From contig NZ_CP074404.1 in NCBI RefSeq assembly GCF_018388465.1, positions 2,418,001-2,482,000 on the forward strand: 64,000 nt of DNA, read 5' to 3'. Origin of the DNA: Cellulomonas fengjieae. GTDB lineage: Bacteria; Actinomycetota; Actinomycetes; Actinomycetales; Cellulomonadaceae. Below the pieces are notes generated by a model that was not told the origin of the DNA, ran no database searches, and saw only the letters and a program-made list of their open reading frames with translations. Shown here one piece after another: positions 35,356 to 44,343 of the stretch (position 1 is the first letter of the stretch; every line of letters begins with the position of its first letter). Made by a program: the position numbers and the translations under genes.

Positions 35356-36920
35356 TCGAGGTCCGCGGTCTGGGTGTCACGTTCCCGGGCGGCGTCGCGC
35401 CGGTGCTCCGCGATGTCGACCTGGACGTCCCGCCGGGCGAGCAGGTGCTGGTGCTGGCCGGGTCCGGCGCGGGCAAGAGCACGCTCCTGCGCGTGCTGGC
35501 AGGCATCGTGCCGCAGGTCGTCGACGCGCACGTCACCGGTCGCGTCCGGGTGGCCGGGCTGGACGCCACGACGACCCCGACCGCGGACCTGGCCCGGCAC
35601 GTCGCGACCCTCACCCAGGACCCGACCGACCAGCTCTGCCTGCCGACCGTCCTCGACGAGGTCGCGTTCGCACTCGAGAACCGCGGGGTCGACCCGGCGC
35701 TCATCGGCCCGGCCGTCGACCGCACCCTGTCCGCGGTCGGCGCCGCGCACCTGCGGGACCGCCGGACCGCCGAGCTCTCGGGCGGCGAGGGCCAGCGCGT
35801 CGCCCTCGCCGCCGCGCTGGTGGCCGACCCGAAGGTGCTGCTCCTCGACGAGCCGACCGCCCTGCTGGACCCCGCGGCGGCGCGCGCCGTCGCGGGGGCG
35901 GTCCGGGCAGCAGCGGGCTCGGGCCGGTCGGCGGTCCTGGTGGAGCACCGGCTCGACGAGCTCGGGCAGCTGCCCGGTCGGGTCCTGGTGCTCGACCCGG
36001 ACGGCCGGGTGCGCGCCACCGGCCCGACGCTCCAGGTGCTGCACGAGGACGCGCCCGCGCTGGCGCGCCTGGGCACCTGGCTCCCCCTCTCGGCCGAGCT
36101 GGTCGCGGCGGGGGTCGACCGGATCGGCGACCTCACGGTCACGGCCACTCCGAGGGCACCCGCGGGCCCGACCGTGCTGAGCGCCCGCGCGCTGCGCGTC
36201 CGGCGGGACGGTCGGACCGTGGTGGACGGCCTCGACCTCGACGTGCGGGCGGGCCGGGTGACCGCGGTCGTCGGGCTCAACGGGTCCGGGAAGAGCTCGC
36301 TGCTGCTGGGCCTCGCCGGCCTGCTGCCGGTCGAGGGCACCGTGCGGGGCGGCTCGGTGGGGTTGGTGTTCCAGCACCCGGAGCACCAGCTCCTCGCGCG
36401 GACCGTGCGCGACGAGGTGGCGTGGGGACCGCGACGCGCCCGACTGGGAGGCGTCGACGAGCGCGTGTCCGGCGCGCTCGAGTCCTACCGGCTCACCGGG
36501 TTCGAGGACCGTGACCCGTTCCGGCTCTCGGGCGGGCAGCAGCGCAGGCTCTCGCTCGCCGCGATGGCGGTGTGCGGCCACGACGTTCTCCTGGCCGACG
36601 AGCCCACGTTCGGGCAGGACCGGGCGACGTCGGTGGCGTGCGCCGAGGCCCTGCGCGCGCTGGCCGACGAGGGGCGCGGCGTCGTGCTGGTCACGCACGA
36701 CCTGCGGCTGGTGGGCGAGGTCGCCGACGACGTGCTCGTGCTGCACGCGGGCCGCGCCCTCGCGCACGGACCCGTCGACGCGGTCCTCGCCGACGACGCC
36801 GTGCTGCGCGGCGCCGGACTTCCTCTACCGCCGGTCCTCGCGGCGTGGCGCAGGACCGGGCACCCGGTGCGCGCCACCCTGCAGGCGCTCCGTCGGGCCG
36901 GGCTGGCGGTGCCGGCATGA
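35352..36920 (+). CDS. ykoD: ECF transporter ATPase, two fused domains (YkoD)
   Basis: 522 aa with two ABC ATPase domains. First: Walker A GSGAGKST, signature LSGGEGQRV, Walker B VLLLDEPTALLD. Second: Walker A GLNGSGKSS, signature LSGGQQRRL, Walker B VLLADEPTFGQD, H-loop VTHD. The Gln-loop QHPEH is typical of EcfA. Energises the YkoE/YkoC membrane complex. Confidence 0.94.
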   Translation: MIEVRGLGVTFPGGVAPVLRDVDLDVPPGEQVLVLAGSGAGKSTLLRVLAGIVPQVVDAHVTGRVRVAGLDATTTPTADLARHVATLTQDPTDQLCLPTVLDEVAFALENRGVDPALIGPAVDRTLSAVGAAHLRDRRTAELSGGEGQRVALAAALVADPKVLLLDEPTALLDPAAARAVAGAVRAAAGSGRSAVLVEHRLDELGQLPGRVLVLDPDGRVRATGPTLQVLHEDAPALARLGTWLPLSAELVAAGVDRIGDLTVTATPRAPAGPTVLSARALRVRRDGRTVVDGLDLDVRAGRVTAVVGLNGSGKSSLLLGLAGLLPVEGTVRGGSVGLVFQHPEHQLLARTVRDEVAWGPRRARLGGVDERVSGALESYRLTGFEDRDPFRLSGGQQRRLSLAAMAVCGHDVLLADEPTFGQDRATSVACAEALRALADEGRGVVLVTHDLRLVGEVADDVLVLHAGRALAHGPVDAVLADDAVLRGAGLPLPPVLAAWRRTGHPVRATLQALRRAGLAVPA

Positions 36921-37714
36921 CCGGCCTCGGACAGGCACTCCCCCATGACTCCGTCCTGCACCGGCGCAACCCCACGGTCAAGCTCGCCGTCTTCCTCGTC
37001 GTCTCGCTCGTCCTGCTCGTGCCGGTCGACCCGTGGACCCCGCTCGCGCTGCTCCTGCTGGCCCTCCCCGCCGTGGCCTGCGCCGGGCGCATCCCGCTCC
37101 CGGTACTGGGCCGCGCGGCGCTCCTGTTCGGCCCGTTCGCCTGCTCGCTCCTGGCGGTCAACGCCGTGACGCGCGACGGGCCGGTGGTGGCCGACGTCGC
37201 CGGTCTGCAGGCCACCAGCACGGGGCTGGCGATCGGCGTCGCGCTGGCGCTGCGCACGGTGCTCGTGGGCACCCTCGCCGTGGCGTTCAGCCTCACGACC
37301 GACGGTGCCCGGCTCATGACGAGCCTGCACCAGCACGCCCGGCTCGGCGCGCGCCCGACCTTCGCGGTCCTGGCGGGCTACCGGGTGCTCGAGGACCTGC
37401 CACAGCGGTGGACCACCATCCGGCAGGCCCAGTCGGTCCGCGACCCCCGGCATCGGGCCGGCCGGCTGCCGCGGGATCCCGCCTCGCTCGCCCGCGCCGC
37501 GTTCGCGCTGCTCGTGGTGGCGCTGCGGCAGGGCGAGCGGATGGCGATCGCGATGGAGACCCGCGGGCTGGGCTCCGGGCCGCGAACGGTGCACCGGCCG
37601 GTGGCGCTGGACCGGCGCGACGCCGTCTTCGCGGTCGTGGTGCTGAGCGTGTGCGGGCTCGTCGTCCTGGCGTCGTGGCGGGCCGGCGTGCTCCGGACGT
37701 GGAGCACGGTCTGA
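36917..37714 (+). CDS. ykoC: ECF transporter T component YkoC
   Basis: 265 aa EcfT-type membrane protein with four to six helices (KLAVFLVVSLVLLVPVDPWT) and the coupling motif region ARPTFAVLAGYRVLEDLPQRW plus RGLGSGP near the end. ATGA overlap with ykoD. Last gene of the riboswitch operon. Confidence 0.92.
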   Translation: MTGLGQALPHDSVLHRRNPTVKLAVFLVVSLVLLVPVDPWTPLALLLLALPAVACAGRIPLPVLGRAALLFGPFACSLLAVNAVTRDGPVVADVAGLQATSTGLAIGVALALRTVLVGTLAVAFSLTTDGARLMTSLHQHARLGARPTFAVLAGYRVLEDLPQRWTTIRQAQSVRDPRHRAGRLPRDPASLARAAFALLVVALRQGERMAIAMETRGLGSGPRTVHRPVALDRRDAVFAVVVLSVCGLVVLASWRAGVLRTWSTV

Positions 37715-37755
37715 CGTACCGCGCGTGCCCGGCGTCGCCGTGCCAACCTCGGACC

Positions 37756-38631
37756 ATGGGAACCGCGGGCGAGGTCGTGCAGGAGTACGTCACGGTCCAG
37801 GTCGAGCGGTTGCTCGGCGCGGTCCCGGCCCTGCGCTCCGGGGACGACGACGCCGTGCACGACGCGCGCGTGGCCACCCGGCGGCTGCGCGCGGCTCTGT
37901 CCGTCTACCGCCCCGTCCTCGACCGTTCGGGCTGCGACCCGGTCCGGGACCAGCTCACCGAGCTCGGGCACGTGCTCGGCGACGCCCGCGACGCCCACGT
38001 GGAGCGACGCGCGCTCGAGGACCGGCTGACGCTCGAGGACCCCGCGACCGTCGTCGGGCCGGTCGAGCAACGCATCCAGGAGGACCGCGCCGCCGCGCGA
38101 CTGCTCGCCCAGGACCGCCTCGAGGCCTGGCTCACGTCGCCACGCTTCGAGGCACTGGCGGCCGCGCTCTCCCAACCCCTGCCCGCCGGCCCCCGCGCGG
38201 GACGTGCGGCGGCCGGGTACCTTCCCCGCCGAGCCCGTCGGGCCTGGGAGCGCCTGGACGACGCGGTGGCCGTGGCGGCCCAGGTGGTGCCCGGGAACGA
38301 GCGCGACGAGGCCCTGCACGAGGTGCGCAAGGCCGCGCGCCGCGCGCGGTACGCCAGCGAGGTCGTGGAGGCGGTGGTCGGCGAGCCCGCGCGGCGCAGC
38401 GCGGCGAGGGCGCACCGGGTGCAGGAGGTGCTCGGGGACCTGCACGACACGGTCGTCCGGCGGGAGACGCTGCGGCGGCTCGCCCACCTGGCGGACCTGG
38501 ACGGCGAGAGCACGTTCACCTACGGCCGTCTGCACGCCCTCGAGCAGGCGGCGGGCGACGCCGCGGAGTCGGCGGCCGAGCGGCCGGTGCGGCGCGCCAC
38601 ACGATGGGGCCACCGCCGCTGGATGAGCTAG
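37756..38631 (+). CDS. CHAD domain protein
   Basis: 291 aa, helical, with two CHAD repeats: DAVHDARVATRRLRAALSVY (residues 36-55) and EALHEVRKAARRARYASEVV (around 194). The paired His and Arg/Lys residues bind inorganic polyphosphate in studied members. It converges with a CYTH-domain gene and the two stop codons share one CTAG, so the polyphosphate-related pair, elsewhere sometimes fused into one protein, is here split head to head. Confidence 0.92.
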   Translation: MGTAGEVVQEYVTVQVERLLGAVPALRSGDDDAVHDARVATRRLRAALSVYRPVLDRSGCDPVRDQLTELGHVLGDARDAHVERRALEDRLTLEDPATVVGPVEQRIQEDRAAARLLAQDRLEAWLTSPRFEALAAALSQPLPAGPRAGRAAAGYLPRRARRAWERLDDAVAVAAQVVPGNERDEALHEVRKAARRARYASEVVEAVVGEPARRSAARAHRVQEVLGDLHDTVVRRETLRRLAHLADLDGESTFTYGRLHALEQAAGDAAESAAERPVRRATRWGHRRWMS

Positions 38632-39272
38632 TCGCTCCCGTGCTCGCCGGCGCGGTGGTTGTGGCCCAGGCTGCGCAGGAACCGGGGTCCGACGGCGGCC
38701 AGCTCGGCCTCGTACGCGGCAGCCCAGGAGCCGTACGGGGTGCCCGCGAGCGCGTCGTTGGAGAACCGGGGGTCGCTGGTCACCTCCGTGACGCAGAACT
38801 CGGGGATGGTCAGGTCCGTGACCGGTCCCCCGCGCTCCACCTCGGCGATGACCAGCGGCGCGTTGCCGCCCGCGAAGGTGTCCACCACCCAGCCGTCGTC
38901 CCCGAGCCACACGGAGTGCCGGGTCTTGGCCACCCTGGCACCACCGCGGCGCACCAGCTCCAGTCCCACCGAGACGTCGAGCTCGCGCTCGGCCTCGTAC
39001 CGGGTCCCCTCGTTCATCGGACCCTTGACCGTGATGGCGCAGAAGTCCATGCGGTCGGCGAACCGGTCGAGGATCGCGAGCTCGTCGAGGTCCGGCTCGA
39101 GGACCAGGCCGGGCACGGTGGCCTGCACGCGGACGCGGATGGCGAACCCGGCGTCGGCCAGGACGTAGCTCTGCACGATGAGGGCGGGCGACGCGTCGAG
39201 GAGCTCGGCGGGCACGTCGCGCGCCCAGAACCGACGCTCGAACTCGAAGTCCCCGTACCCGGTGTCGCTCAC
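38628..39272 (-). CDS. CYTH-like domain protein
   Basis: 214 aa. FEFERRFWARDVP carries the E-x-E-type metal-binding start of the CYTH fold; further acidic and basic strands follow (FAIRVRVQA, CAITVKGPMNEGTRYEAERELD, VDTFAGGNAPLVIAEVER). CYTH enzymes hydrolyse triphosphates such as thiamine triphosphate or tripolyphosphate. With the adjacent CHAD gene a polyphosphate role is plausible. GTG start, 6 bases after TACGCT. Confidence 0.82.
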   Translation of the reverse strand: MSDTGYGDFEFERRFWARDVPAELLDASPALIVQSYVLADAGFAIRVRVQATVPGLVLEPDLDELAILDRFADRMDFCAITVKGPMNEGTRYEAERELDVSVGLELVRRGGARVAKTRHSVWLGDDGWVVDTFAGGNAPLVIAEVERGGPVTDLTIPEFCVTEVTSDPRFSNDALAGTPYGSWAAAYEAELAAVGPRFLRSLGHNHRAGEHGSD

Positions 39273-39284
39273 CCTGCGAGCGTA
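39273..39284 (-). promoter_or_regulatory. Leaderless -10 element of the CYTH gene
   Basis: TACGCT, 6 bases, GTG on the minus strand. Confidence 0.45.
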
Positions 39285-39316
39285 TCCGTCGAGGTCACCG
39301 CGCGGGTGGACGCTCG

Positions 39317-41863
39317 CTACTCGGTGCTCACCGCGTCCAGCACCGGCAGCCGCGCCGCCCGGACCGCCGGCCACAGCGCGGCGACCATGCCGACGACCAC
39401 CGCGAGCGCCAGCATGAGCGCGAGGCTCGCCCACGGGATCGCGAGCGTCCGCAGTCCCACGTCGGCGAACACGGTGGGCAGGGTCGACGCGAGCGCGACT
39501 CCCAGCACCAGGCCCACCGTGGTGCCGAAGAGAGCCGTGAGCACCGACTCCAGCGTGATCGTCGTCCCGAGCTGGAGCCGGCCCAGCCCGACCGCGCGCA
39601 GCAGCCCGATCTCGCGGGTGCGCTCGATCACCGAGAGCGCCAGCGTGTTCACGATGCCGAGCACCGCGATGACGATCGACAGGCCCAGCAGCGCATAGAG
39701 GATGACGAGCACCCGGTCCACCTGCTCCGCCAGGTCGGAGACGAACTGCTCGCTGTCCATCACCGACACCACGACGTACGGGCGGACCGCGTCGGTGAGC
39801 TCCGCGCGCAGCGCCGCCGCGTCCGTCACGGCGGCCGCCGTGACGAAGACGGTGGTCACCCGTTGCTCGTCCGGCGGTAGGAGGGCGTCGAGCAGCTCCT
39901 GCCCGACGACGAGCGGCACCCCGAACGCCGGGGAGTCGATGACCGCGCCGATCGTCGCGGTCCGCCTCCCGGTCGACCCGACCAGCACGAGCTCCTGCCC
40001 GAGGGACCAGTCCTCGTCGTCCATGGTGGTCCGCTGCACCGCCACCTGCCCCGAGTCGAGCGCGCCGACGAACGAGCCGGCCACCTCCTGCGTGCGGATG
40101 CTGCGCCCGACGGCCGTCGGGTCGATGCCGGTCACGGCGAACGGCGTCCCGTCGACGAGCACCGAGGCGGTCGAGAACGTGTCGGCGGCGCGCACGCCCG
40201 GCAGCGCCCGCACGTCGGCGACCGCCTGCACCGGCACGGTCCCCTGCGCGGCGCCGCGCAGGATGTAGTCGGTGGTCGCCTCCCGCGCCACGATCGCGCT
40301 GGTCGACGCCTGCGTGGTGGCGGCGATGACCGCGGCGGCACCGACGAGTGCCATCCCGATCATGAGGGCGCCGGCCGTGTTCGCCGTCCGCCGCGGGTTG
40401 CGGGTGACGTTGCCCCGCGCCAGCGGTCCGACGGGCCGCCATCGGGCGACCGGTACCGAGACCGCGCGCAGGAACCCGCGCGCCAGCACCGGTGACGCCG
40501 CGAGCACGCCGAGCACGACCGCCCCCGCGCCGCAGCCCAGGAGCACGTCCGCGTGGTCCGCGGTCGGGTCCAGCAGCGCGGCCACGAGCGCGGCGACCCC
40601 CAGCACGACGAGCGACGCACCTGCCACGGCCCGCCGCCACAGGGAGCGCTCGGGCAGCGTGACCTCGTCGCGCAGCGCCTCCACGGGCGGGACCAGCGCG
40701 GCCCGCCGGGCGGGCAGGGCCGCGGCGAGCACGCTGACCAGCGTCCCGACCAGCACCGACACGGCCAGCGTGAAACCGTCCACGGGCACGCGACCCGTCA
40801 GCTGCATGCCCACGGCGCCCAGGACCTCGCGCAGCACGACGACGAGACCGAGCCCGCCGGCCACGCCGAGCGCCGCCCCGACCAGCCCGACCATCGCCGC
40901 CTGCAGCACGATCGAGCTGAACACCTGCAGCGGCGAGGCACCCACCGCACGCAGCAGCGCGAGCTCGCGGGTCCGCTGGCGCACCCACATCGAGAAGGTG
41001 TTGGCGATGATGAAGGCGCCGACGAACAGCGAGATCCCCGCGAACACCAGCAGGAACGTCGTGATGAACCCGAGGATCGACAGGATGTTCTCGGTGGCCT
41101 CCTCGCGCAGGCTGTCCCCGGTGACCGCCTCCGCCGGGGTCGACGCGGCGGCGACCACGGGCGCGATCCGGTCCACCAGCTGCTGCTCGCTCAGCCCGTC
41201 GTCCGCCAGGACGGAGATGGTCGCCACCGTGCCGTCGGGGGCGAACGCCGCCTGCGCGGTCGCCGCGTCGAGGAACACCACGGTCGCCCCGGCGAGCGCC
41301 GAGCCCAGCCCGATCTCCCCGACGACGGTCACGGGCCGCACCTCGCCACCGACCACCACGCTCGTCGCGTCGCCGAGCGCCAGGCCCGAGGCACGCAGCG
41401 TCGCCGACTCCACGGCGATCTCGTCGGGACGCTCGGGCGCCCTCCCCGCCACGACGTCCACCGCCCGGTCCCGCGGGTCGTACGCGAACCCGAAGCTCGG
41501 CGCCTGGGTGCTCTGCACCGCGGTGCCGTCCGCGCCCACCAGCACGAGCGGGCCCTGGGCGTCCGGCAGCGCCGCGGCCACGCCGTCCACCGCCTCCAGG
41601 TCCGCGACGAGGCTCACCGGGACCGGGTTGCGCACCTCCGCGCTGATCCGGTCCGGCCCGCCGGTGCCGCCGGCCGACTCGGCACCGCGGACGTAGGCGT
41701 CGCCGAGCGTCGTCGTCGCGACGATGTCGGTGAACGTGGAGCCGAGCATCGTCCGCAGGGCGAATGTCCCCGCGACGAACGCGACCCCGAGGGCCACCGC
41801 GAGCACCGAGAGGCAGAACCGCACCAGGTGCGCCCGCACGCCCCGCAGGGCGACCCGGACCAT
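39317..41863 (-). CDS. FtsX-like ABC transporter permease (MacB type)
   Basis: 848 aa with two FtsX/MacB units: an N-terminal membrane helix (FCLSVLAVALGVAFVAGTFAL), a periplasmic-type domain, three helices around residues 255-370, then the same arrangement again ending with three helices (EREIGLLRAVGLGR-like coupling loops RTRELALLRAVGAS and RTREIGLLRAVGLG). Probably a mechanotransmission exporter working on lipids or peptides. Start overlaps the stop of the ATPase gene by one base (TGATG). Confidence 0.9.
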   Translation of the reverse strand: MVRVALRGVRAHLVRFCLSVLAVALGVAFVAGTFALRTMLGSTFTDIVATTTLGDAYVRGAESAGGTGGPDRISAEVRNPVPVSLVADLEAVDGVAAALPDAQGPLVLVGADGTAVQSTQAPSFGFAYDPRDRAVDVVAGRAPERPDEIAVESATLRASGLALGDATSVVVGGEVRPVTVVGEIGLGSALAGATVVFLDAATAQAAFAPDGTVATISVLADDGLSEQQLVDRIAPVVAAASTPAEAVTGDSLREEATENILSILGFITTFLLVFAGISLFVGAFIIANTFSMWVRQRTRELALLRAVGASPLQVFSSIVLQAAMVGLVGAALGVAGGLGLVVVLREVLGAVGMQLTGRVPVDGFTLAVSVLVGTLVSVLAAALPARRAALVPPVEALRDEVTLPERSLWRRAVAGASLVVLGVAALVAALLDPTADHADVLLGCGAGAVVLGVLAASPVLARGFLRAVSVPVARWRPVGPLARGNVTRNPRRTANTAGALMIGMALVGAAAVIAATTQASTSAIVAREATTDYILRGAAQGTVPVQAVADVRALPGVRAADTFSTASVLVDGTPFAVTGIDPTAVGRSIRTQEVAGSFVGALDSGQVAVQRTTMDDEDWSLGQELVLVGSTGRRTATIGAVIDSPAFGVPLVVGQELLDALLPPDEQRVTTVFVTAAAVTDAAALRAELTDAVRPYVVVSVMDSEQFVSDLAEQVDRVLVILYALLGLSIVIAVLGIVNTLALSVIERTREIGLLRAVGLGRLQLGTTITLESVLTALFGTTVGLVLGVALASTLPTVFADVGLRTLAIPWASLALMLALAVVVGMVAALWPAVRAARLPVLDAVSTE

Positions 41864-42624
41864 CAGCCGGTTCCGGTCCGGGACACCGTCAGGGCCGCCA
41901 GCGCACCGAGCACCGACTCCGGGGTCGGGTCCCGGAGCTCGCCGACCAGCCGACCGTCGCCCAGGAACAGCACCCGGTGCGCGTACCCCGCGGACGTCGG
42001 GTCGTGCGTCACCATGACGACGGACTGCCCCAGCTCGTCGACGCTGTCGCGCAGGAAGCCGAGCACCTCGGCGGCCGACGCGCTGTCGAGGTTCCCGGTC
42101 GGCTCGTCCGCGAACACCACGGCCGGCCGCGCCACGAGCGCCCGCGCGCACGCCACCCGCTGCTGCTGGCCGCCGGACAGCTCGCTCGGCTTGTGCCCGA
42201 GCCGGTCGGTCAGGCCGAGCGTCCCGACCACGAGGTCGAGGTGTGCCCGGTCGACCTTCCGGCGGGCGATGTCGAGCGGCAGGGTGATGTTCTCGAGCGC
42301 CGTGAGGGTGGGCACGAGGTTGTAGGCCTGGAACACGAACCCGACCCGGGTCCGGCGCAGCGCGGTCAGCCGCCGCTCCGACATGCTGCTCACGATCGCC
42401 CCGTCGACGACCACGGAGCCGGACGTCGGCCGGTCGAGCCCGGCCAGGCAGTGCATGAGCGTCGACTTGCCCGAGCCCGACGGGCCCATGATCGCCGTGA
42501 GCTCGCCACGGGCCAGGTCGACGTCGACCCCGTCGAGCGCCCGGACGGCCGTCGTCCCCGCCCCGTAGACCTTGACCAGGTCGCGGGCAGAGGCGATCGG
42601 CGTCGGCGCCGCGGCGGTGTCCAT
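41863..42624 (-). CDS. ABC transporter ATP-binding protein (MacB/LolD type)
   Basis: 253 aa. Walker A GPSGSGKST, signature LSGGQQQRV, Walker B VVFADEPTGNLD, H-loop VTHD. AGGAGGAA upstream of the ATG. Forms a transporter with the permease coded directly after it. A perfect 8-bp inverted repeat lies 18 bases upstream of the start. Confidence 0.93.
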   Translation of the reverse strand: MDTAAAPTPIASARDLVKVYGAGTTAVRALDGVDVDLARGELTAIMGPSGSGKSTLMHCLAGLDRPTSGSVVVDGAIVSSMSERRLTALRRTRVGFVFQAYNLVPTLTALENITLPLDIARRKVDRAHLDLVVGTLGLTDRLGHKPSELSGGQQQRVACARALVARPAVVFADEPTGNLDSASAAEVLGFLRDSVDELGQSVVMVTHDPTSAGYAHRVLFLGDGRLVGELRDPTPESVLGALAALTVSRTGTG

Positions 42625-42641
42625 GCGCGCATTCCTCCTCG

Positions 42642-42658
42642 TCAGAGAGGCTCTCTGA
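42642..42658. promoter_or_regulatory. 17-bp palindrome upstream of ABC operon
   Basis: TCAGAGAG-G-CTCTCTGA, a perfect 8-bp inverted repeat in the divergent region between the ABC transporter and the helicase gene; possible operator. Confidence 0.45.
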
Positions 42659-42835
42659 GCCGATCGTCCCTTGTGACACTCACCACCGCGAGCCCGAGCA
42701 TCGGGTCGGGTGTGAGAGGCTGGGGACATCAAGGGCTGCGCGAACCTGCGCGCCCCGCGTCGTGGAGGTCCCCCGGAGCACTCGCTCTGGTTGCTCTGGC
42801 GGCGGACCCCGACCAAGCCCCGAGAGGCTCTATCT

Positions 42836-44215
42836 GTGACTTCTTTCGTCGAACTCGGCGTGCCCTCTGCGCTGTCCATCGCGCTGACGGCCCAGGGCAT
42901 CACCGCCCCGTTCCCCATCCAGACCGCCACGCTGCCCGACTCCCTGGCCGGCCGTGACGTGCTGGGCCGCGGCCGCACCGGCTCCGGCAAGACCCTCGCG
43001 TTCGCCCTCCCGCTCGTCGTGCGGCTCGCCGCCACCGCGGGCAAGGGCAAGACCGCTCGCCGGCCGCGCGCTCTCGTGCTGGCCCCGACGCGTGAGCTGG
43101 CCTCGCAGATCGACGCCACCATCGCCCCCCTCGCCAAGGTGATGGGCCTGAACACGACCGTCATCTTCGGTGGCGTGTCGCAGGGAAAGCAGACGTCGGC
43201 GCTCAACGGCGGCATCGACATCGTCATCGCGTGCCCGGGCCGCCTCGAGGACCTCCTCAACCAGAAGGCACTGTCGCTCGACGACGTCCAGATCACGGTG
43301 CTCGACGAGGCCGACCACATGGCCGACCTGGGCTTCCTGCCGGGCGTCAAGCGCATCATGGACAAGACCCCGAAGGTCGGTCAGCGCCTGCTGTTCTCGG
43401 CCACGCTGGACAAGGGCGTCGACCAGCTGGTCAAGCGGTACCTGACCTCGCCGGTCGAGCACTCCGTGGACAGCGCCGAGTCGCCCGTCTCCGCCATGAC
43501 CCACCACCTCTTCGAGGTCCGCGACGCCGACGCCAAGAAGCAGGTCGTGCACCACCTGGCCTCCGGCACCGGCCGTCGCGTGCTGTTCATGCGCACCAAG
43601 CACCAGGCCAAGAAGCTGGCCAAGCAGCTGACCATGGACGGCATCCCCGCCGTGGACCTGCACGGCAACCTGGCGCAGGGCGCCCGCGAGCGGAACCTCG
43701 AGGCGTTCTCCTCCGGTGCCGTCCGGGTGCTCGTCGCCACGGACATCGCCGCGCGCGGCATCCACGTCGACGACATCGAGCTCGTCGTGCACGTCGACCC
43801 GCCGGCCGAGCACAAGGCGTACCTGCACCGCTCCGGCCGCACCGCGCGTGCCGGCTCGGGTGGTGACGTCGTCACGATCGTCCTGCCCGAGCAGCGCGGT
43901 GACGTCCGCGCCCTGACGCGTGCCGCCAAGATCACGGCGACGCCGAAGCCCGTCTTCCCCGGCGACGCGACGCTCTCGCGCCTCGTCGGCGAGGTTGCGG
44001 CACCCGTCACCTATGTCGCGCCGCCCGCTGCGCCCAGCACCGGTGGTGGTGGTGGTGGCGGCGGTCGTGGCCGCGGTCGCGGTCGCGGCGGCGCGCCGGC
44101 AGCGGCCCCCGCCGGCGGGACCGGTCAGCGTCGTCGTCGTGGCGGCAGCGGTCGCGGCACGGGCACCGGCGGCGCGACGTCCGGCGGTCCGCGCGTGGTC
44201 TACTCGCGCGGCTGA
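42836..44215 (+). CDS. DEAD-box RNA helicase with Gly/Arg-rich tail
   Basis: 459 aa. All main motifs: Q motif region APFPIQTATLP, motif I GRTGSGKT, PTRELASQ, DEADH in VLDEADHMADLGF, FSATLD, and VI HRSGRTARAG. The C-terminal 75 residues are low-complexity Gly/Arg/Ala (GGGGRGRGRGRGG), an RNA-contact tail. Unwinds RNA during ribosome assembly or cold adaptation. The 211-base upstream region may hold a regulated leader. GTG start. Confidence 0.95.
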   Translation: MTSFVELGVPSALSIALTAQGITAPFPIQTATLPDSLAGRDVLGRGRTGSGKTLAFALPLVVRLAATAGKGKTARRPRALVLAPTRELASQIDATIAPLAKVMGLNTTVIFGGVSQGKQTSALNGGIDIVIACPGRLEDLLNQKALSLDDVQITVLDEADHMADLGFLPGVKRIMDKTPKVGQRLLFSATLDKGVDQLVKRYLTSPVEHSVDSAESPVSAMTHHLFEVRDADAKKQVVHHLASGTGRRVLFMRTKHQAKKLAKQLTMDGIPAVDLHGNLAQGARERNLEAFSSGAVRVLVATDIAARGIHVDDIELVVHVDPPAEHKAYLHRSGRTARAGSGGDVVTIVLPEQRGDVRALTRAAKITATPKPVFPGDATLSRLVGEVAAPVTYVAPPAAPSTGGGGGGGGRGRGRGRGGAPAAAPAGGTGQRRRRGGSGRGTGTGGATSGGPRVVYSRG

Positions 44216-44230
44216 ACGAACCCGCAGTTC

Positions 44231-44262
44231 AGGGGCCGGTCCGAATTCTCGGGCCGGCCTCT
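44231..44262 (+). terminator. Helicase gene terminator
   Basis: 14-base arms AGGGGCCGGTCCGA / TCGGGCCGGCCTCT with one mismatch and one G-T pair, loop of 4 bases, 16 bases past the stop. Confidence 0.7.
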
Positions 44263-44319
44263 GGCATGTCTGCGGCAGGGAGCGCCATGATGGGGCGCAC
44301 GTCGACCCCGGGAGGCACC

Positions 44320-44343
44320 ATGCCGAACCCCACGGACCTGTGA
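44320..44343 (+). CDS. Seven-codon upstream ORF, possible coupling leader
   Basis: MPNPTDL with GGGAGG before its ATG; its stop overlaps the start of the molybdopterin oxidoreductase gene as TGATG, and the oxidoreductase itself lacks its own ribosome binding site. Ribosomes may load on the leader and restart. Confidence 0.4.
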   Translation: MPNPTDL

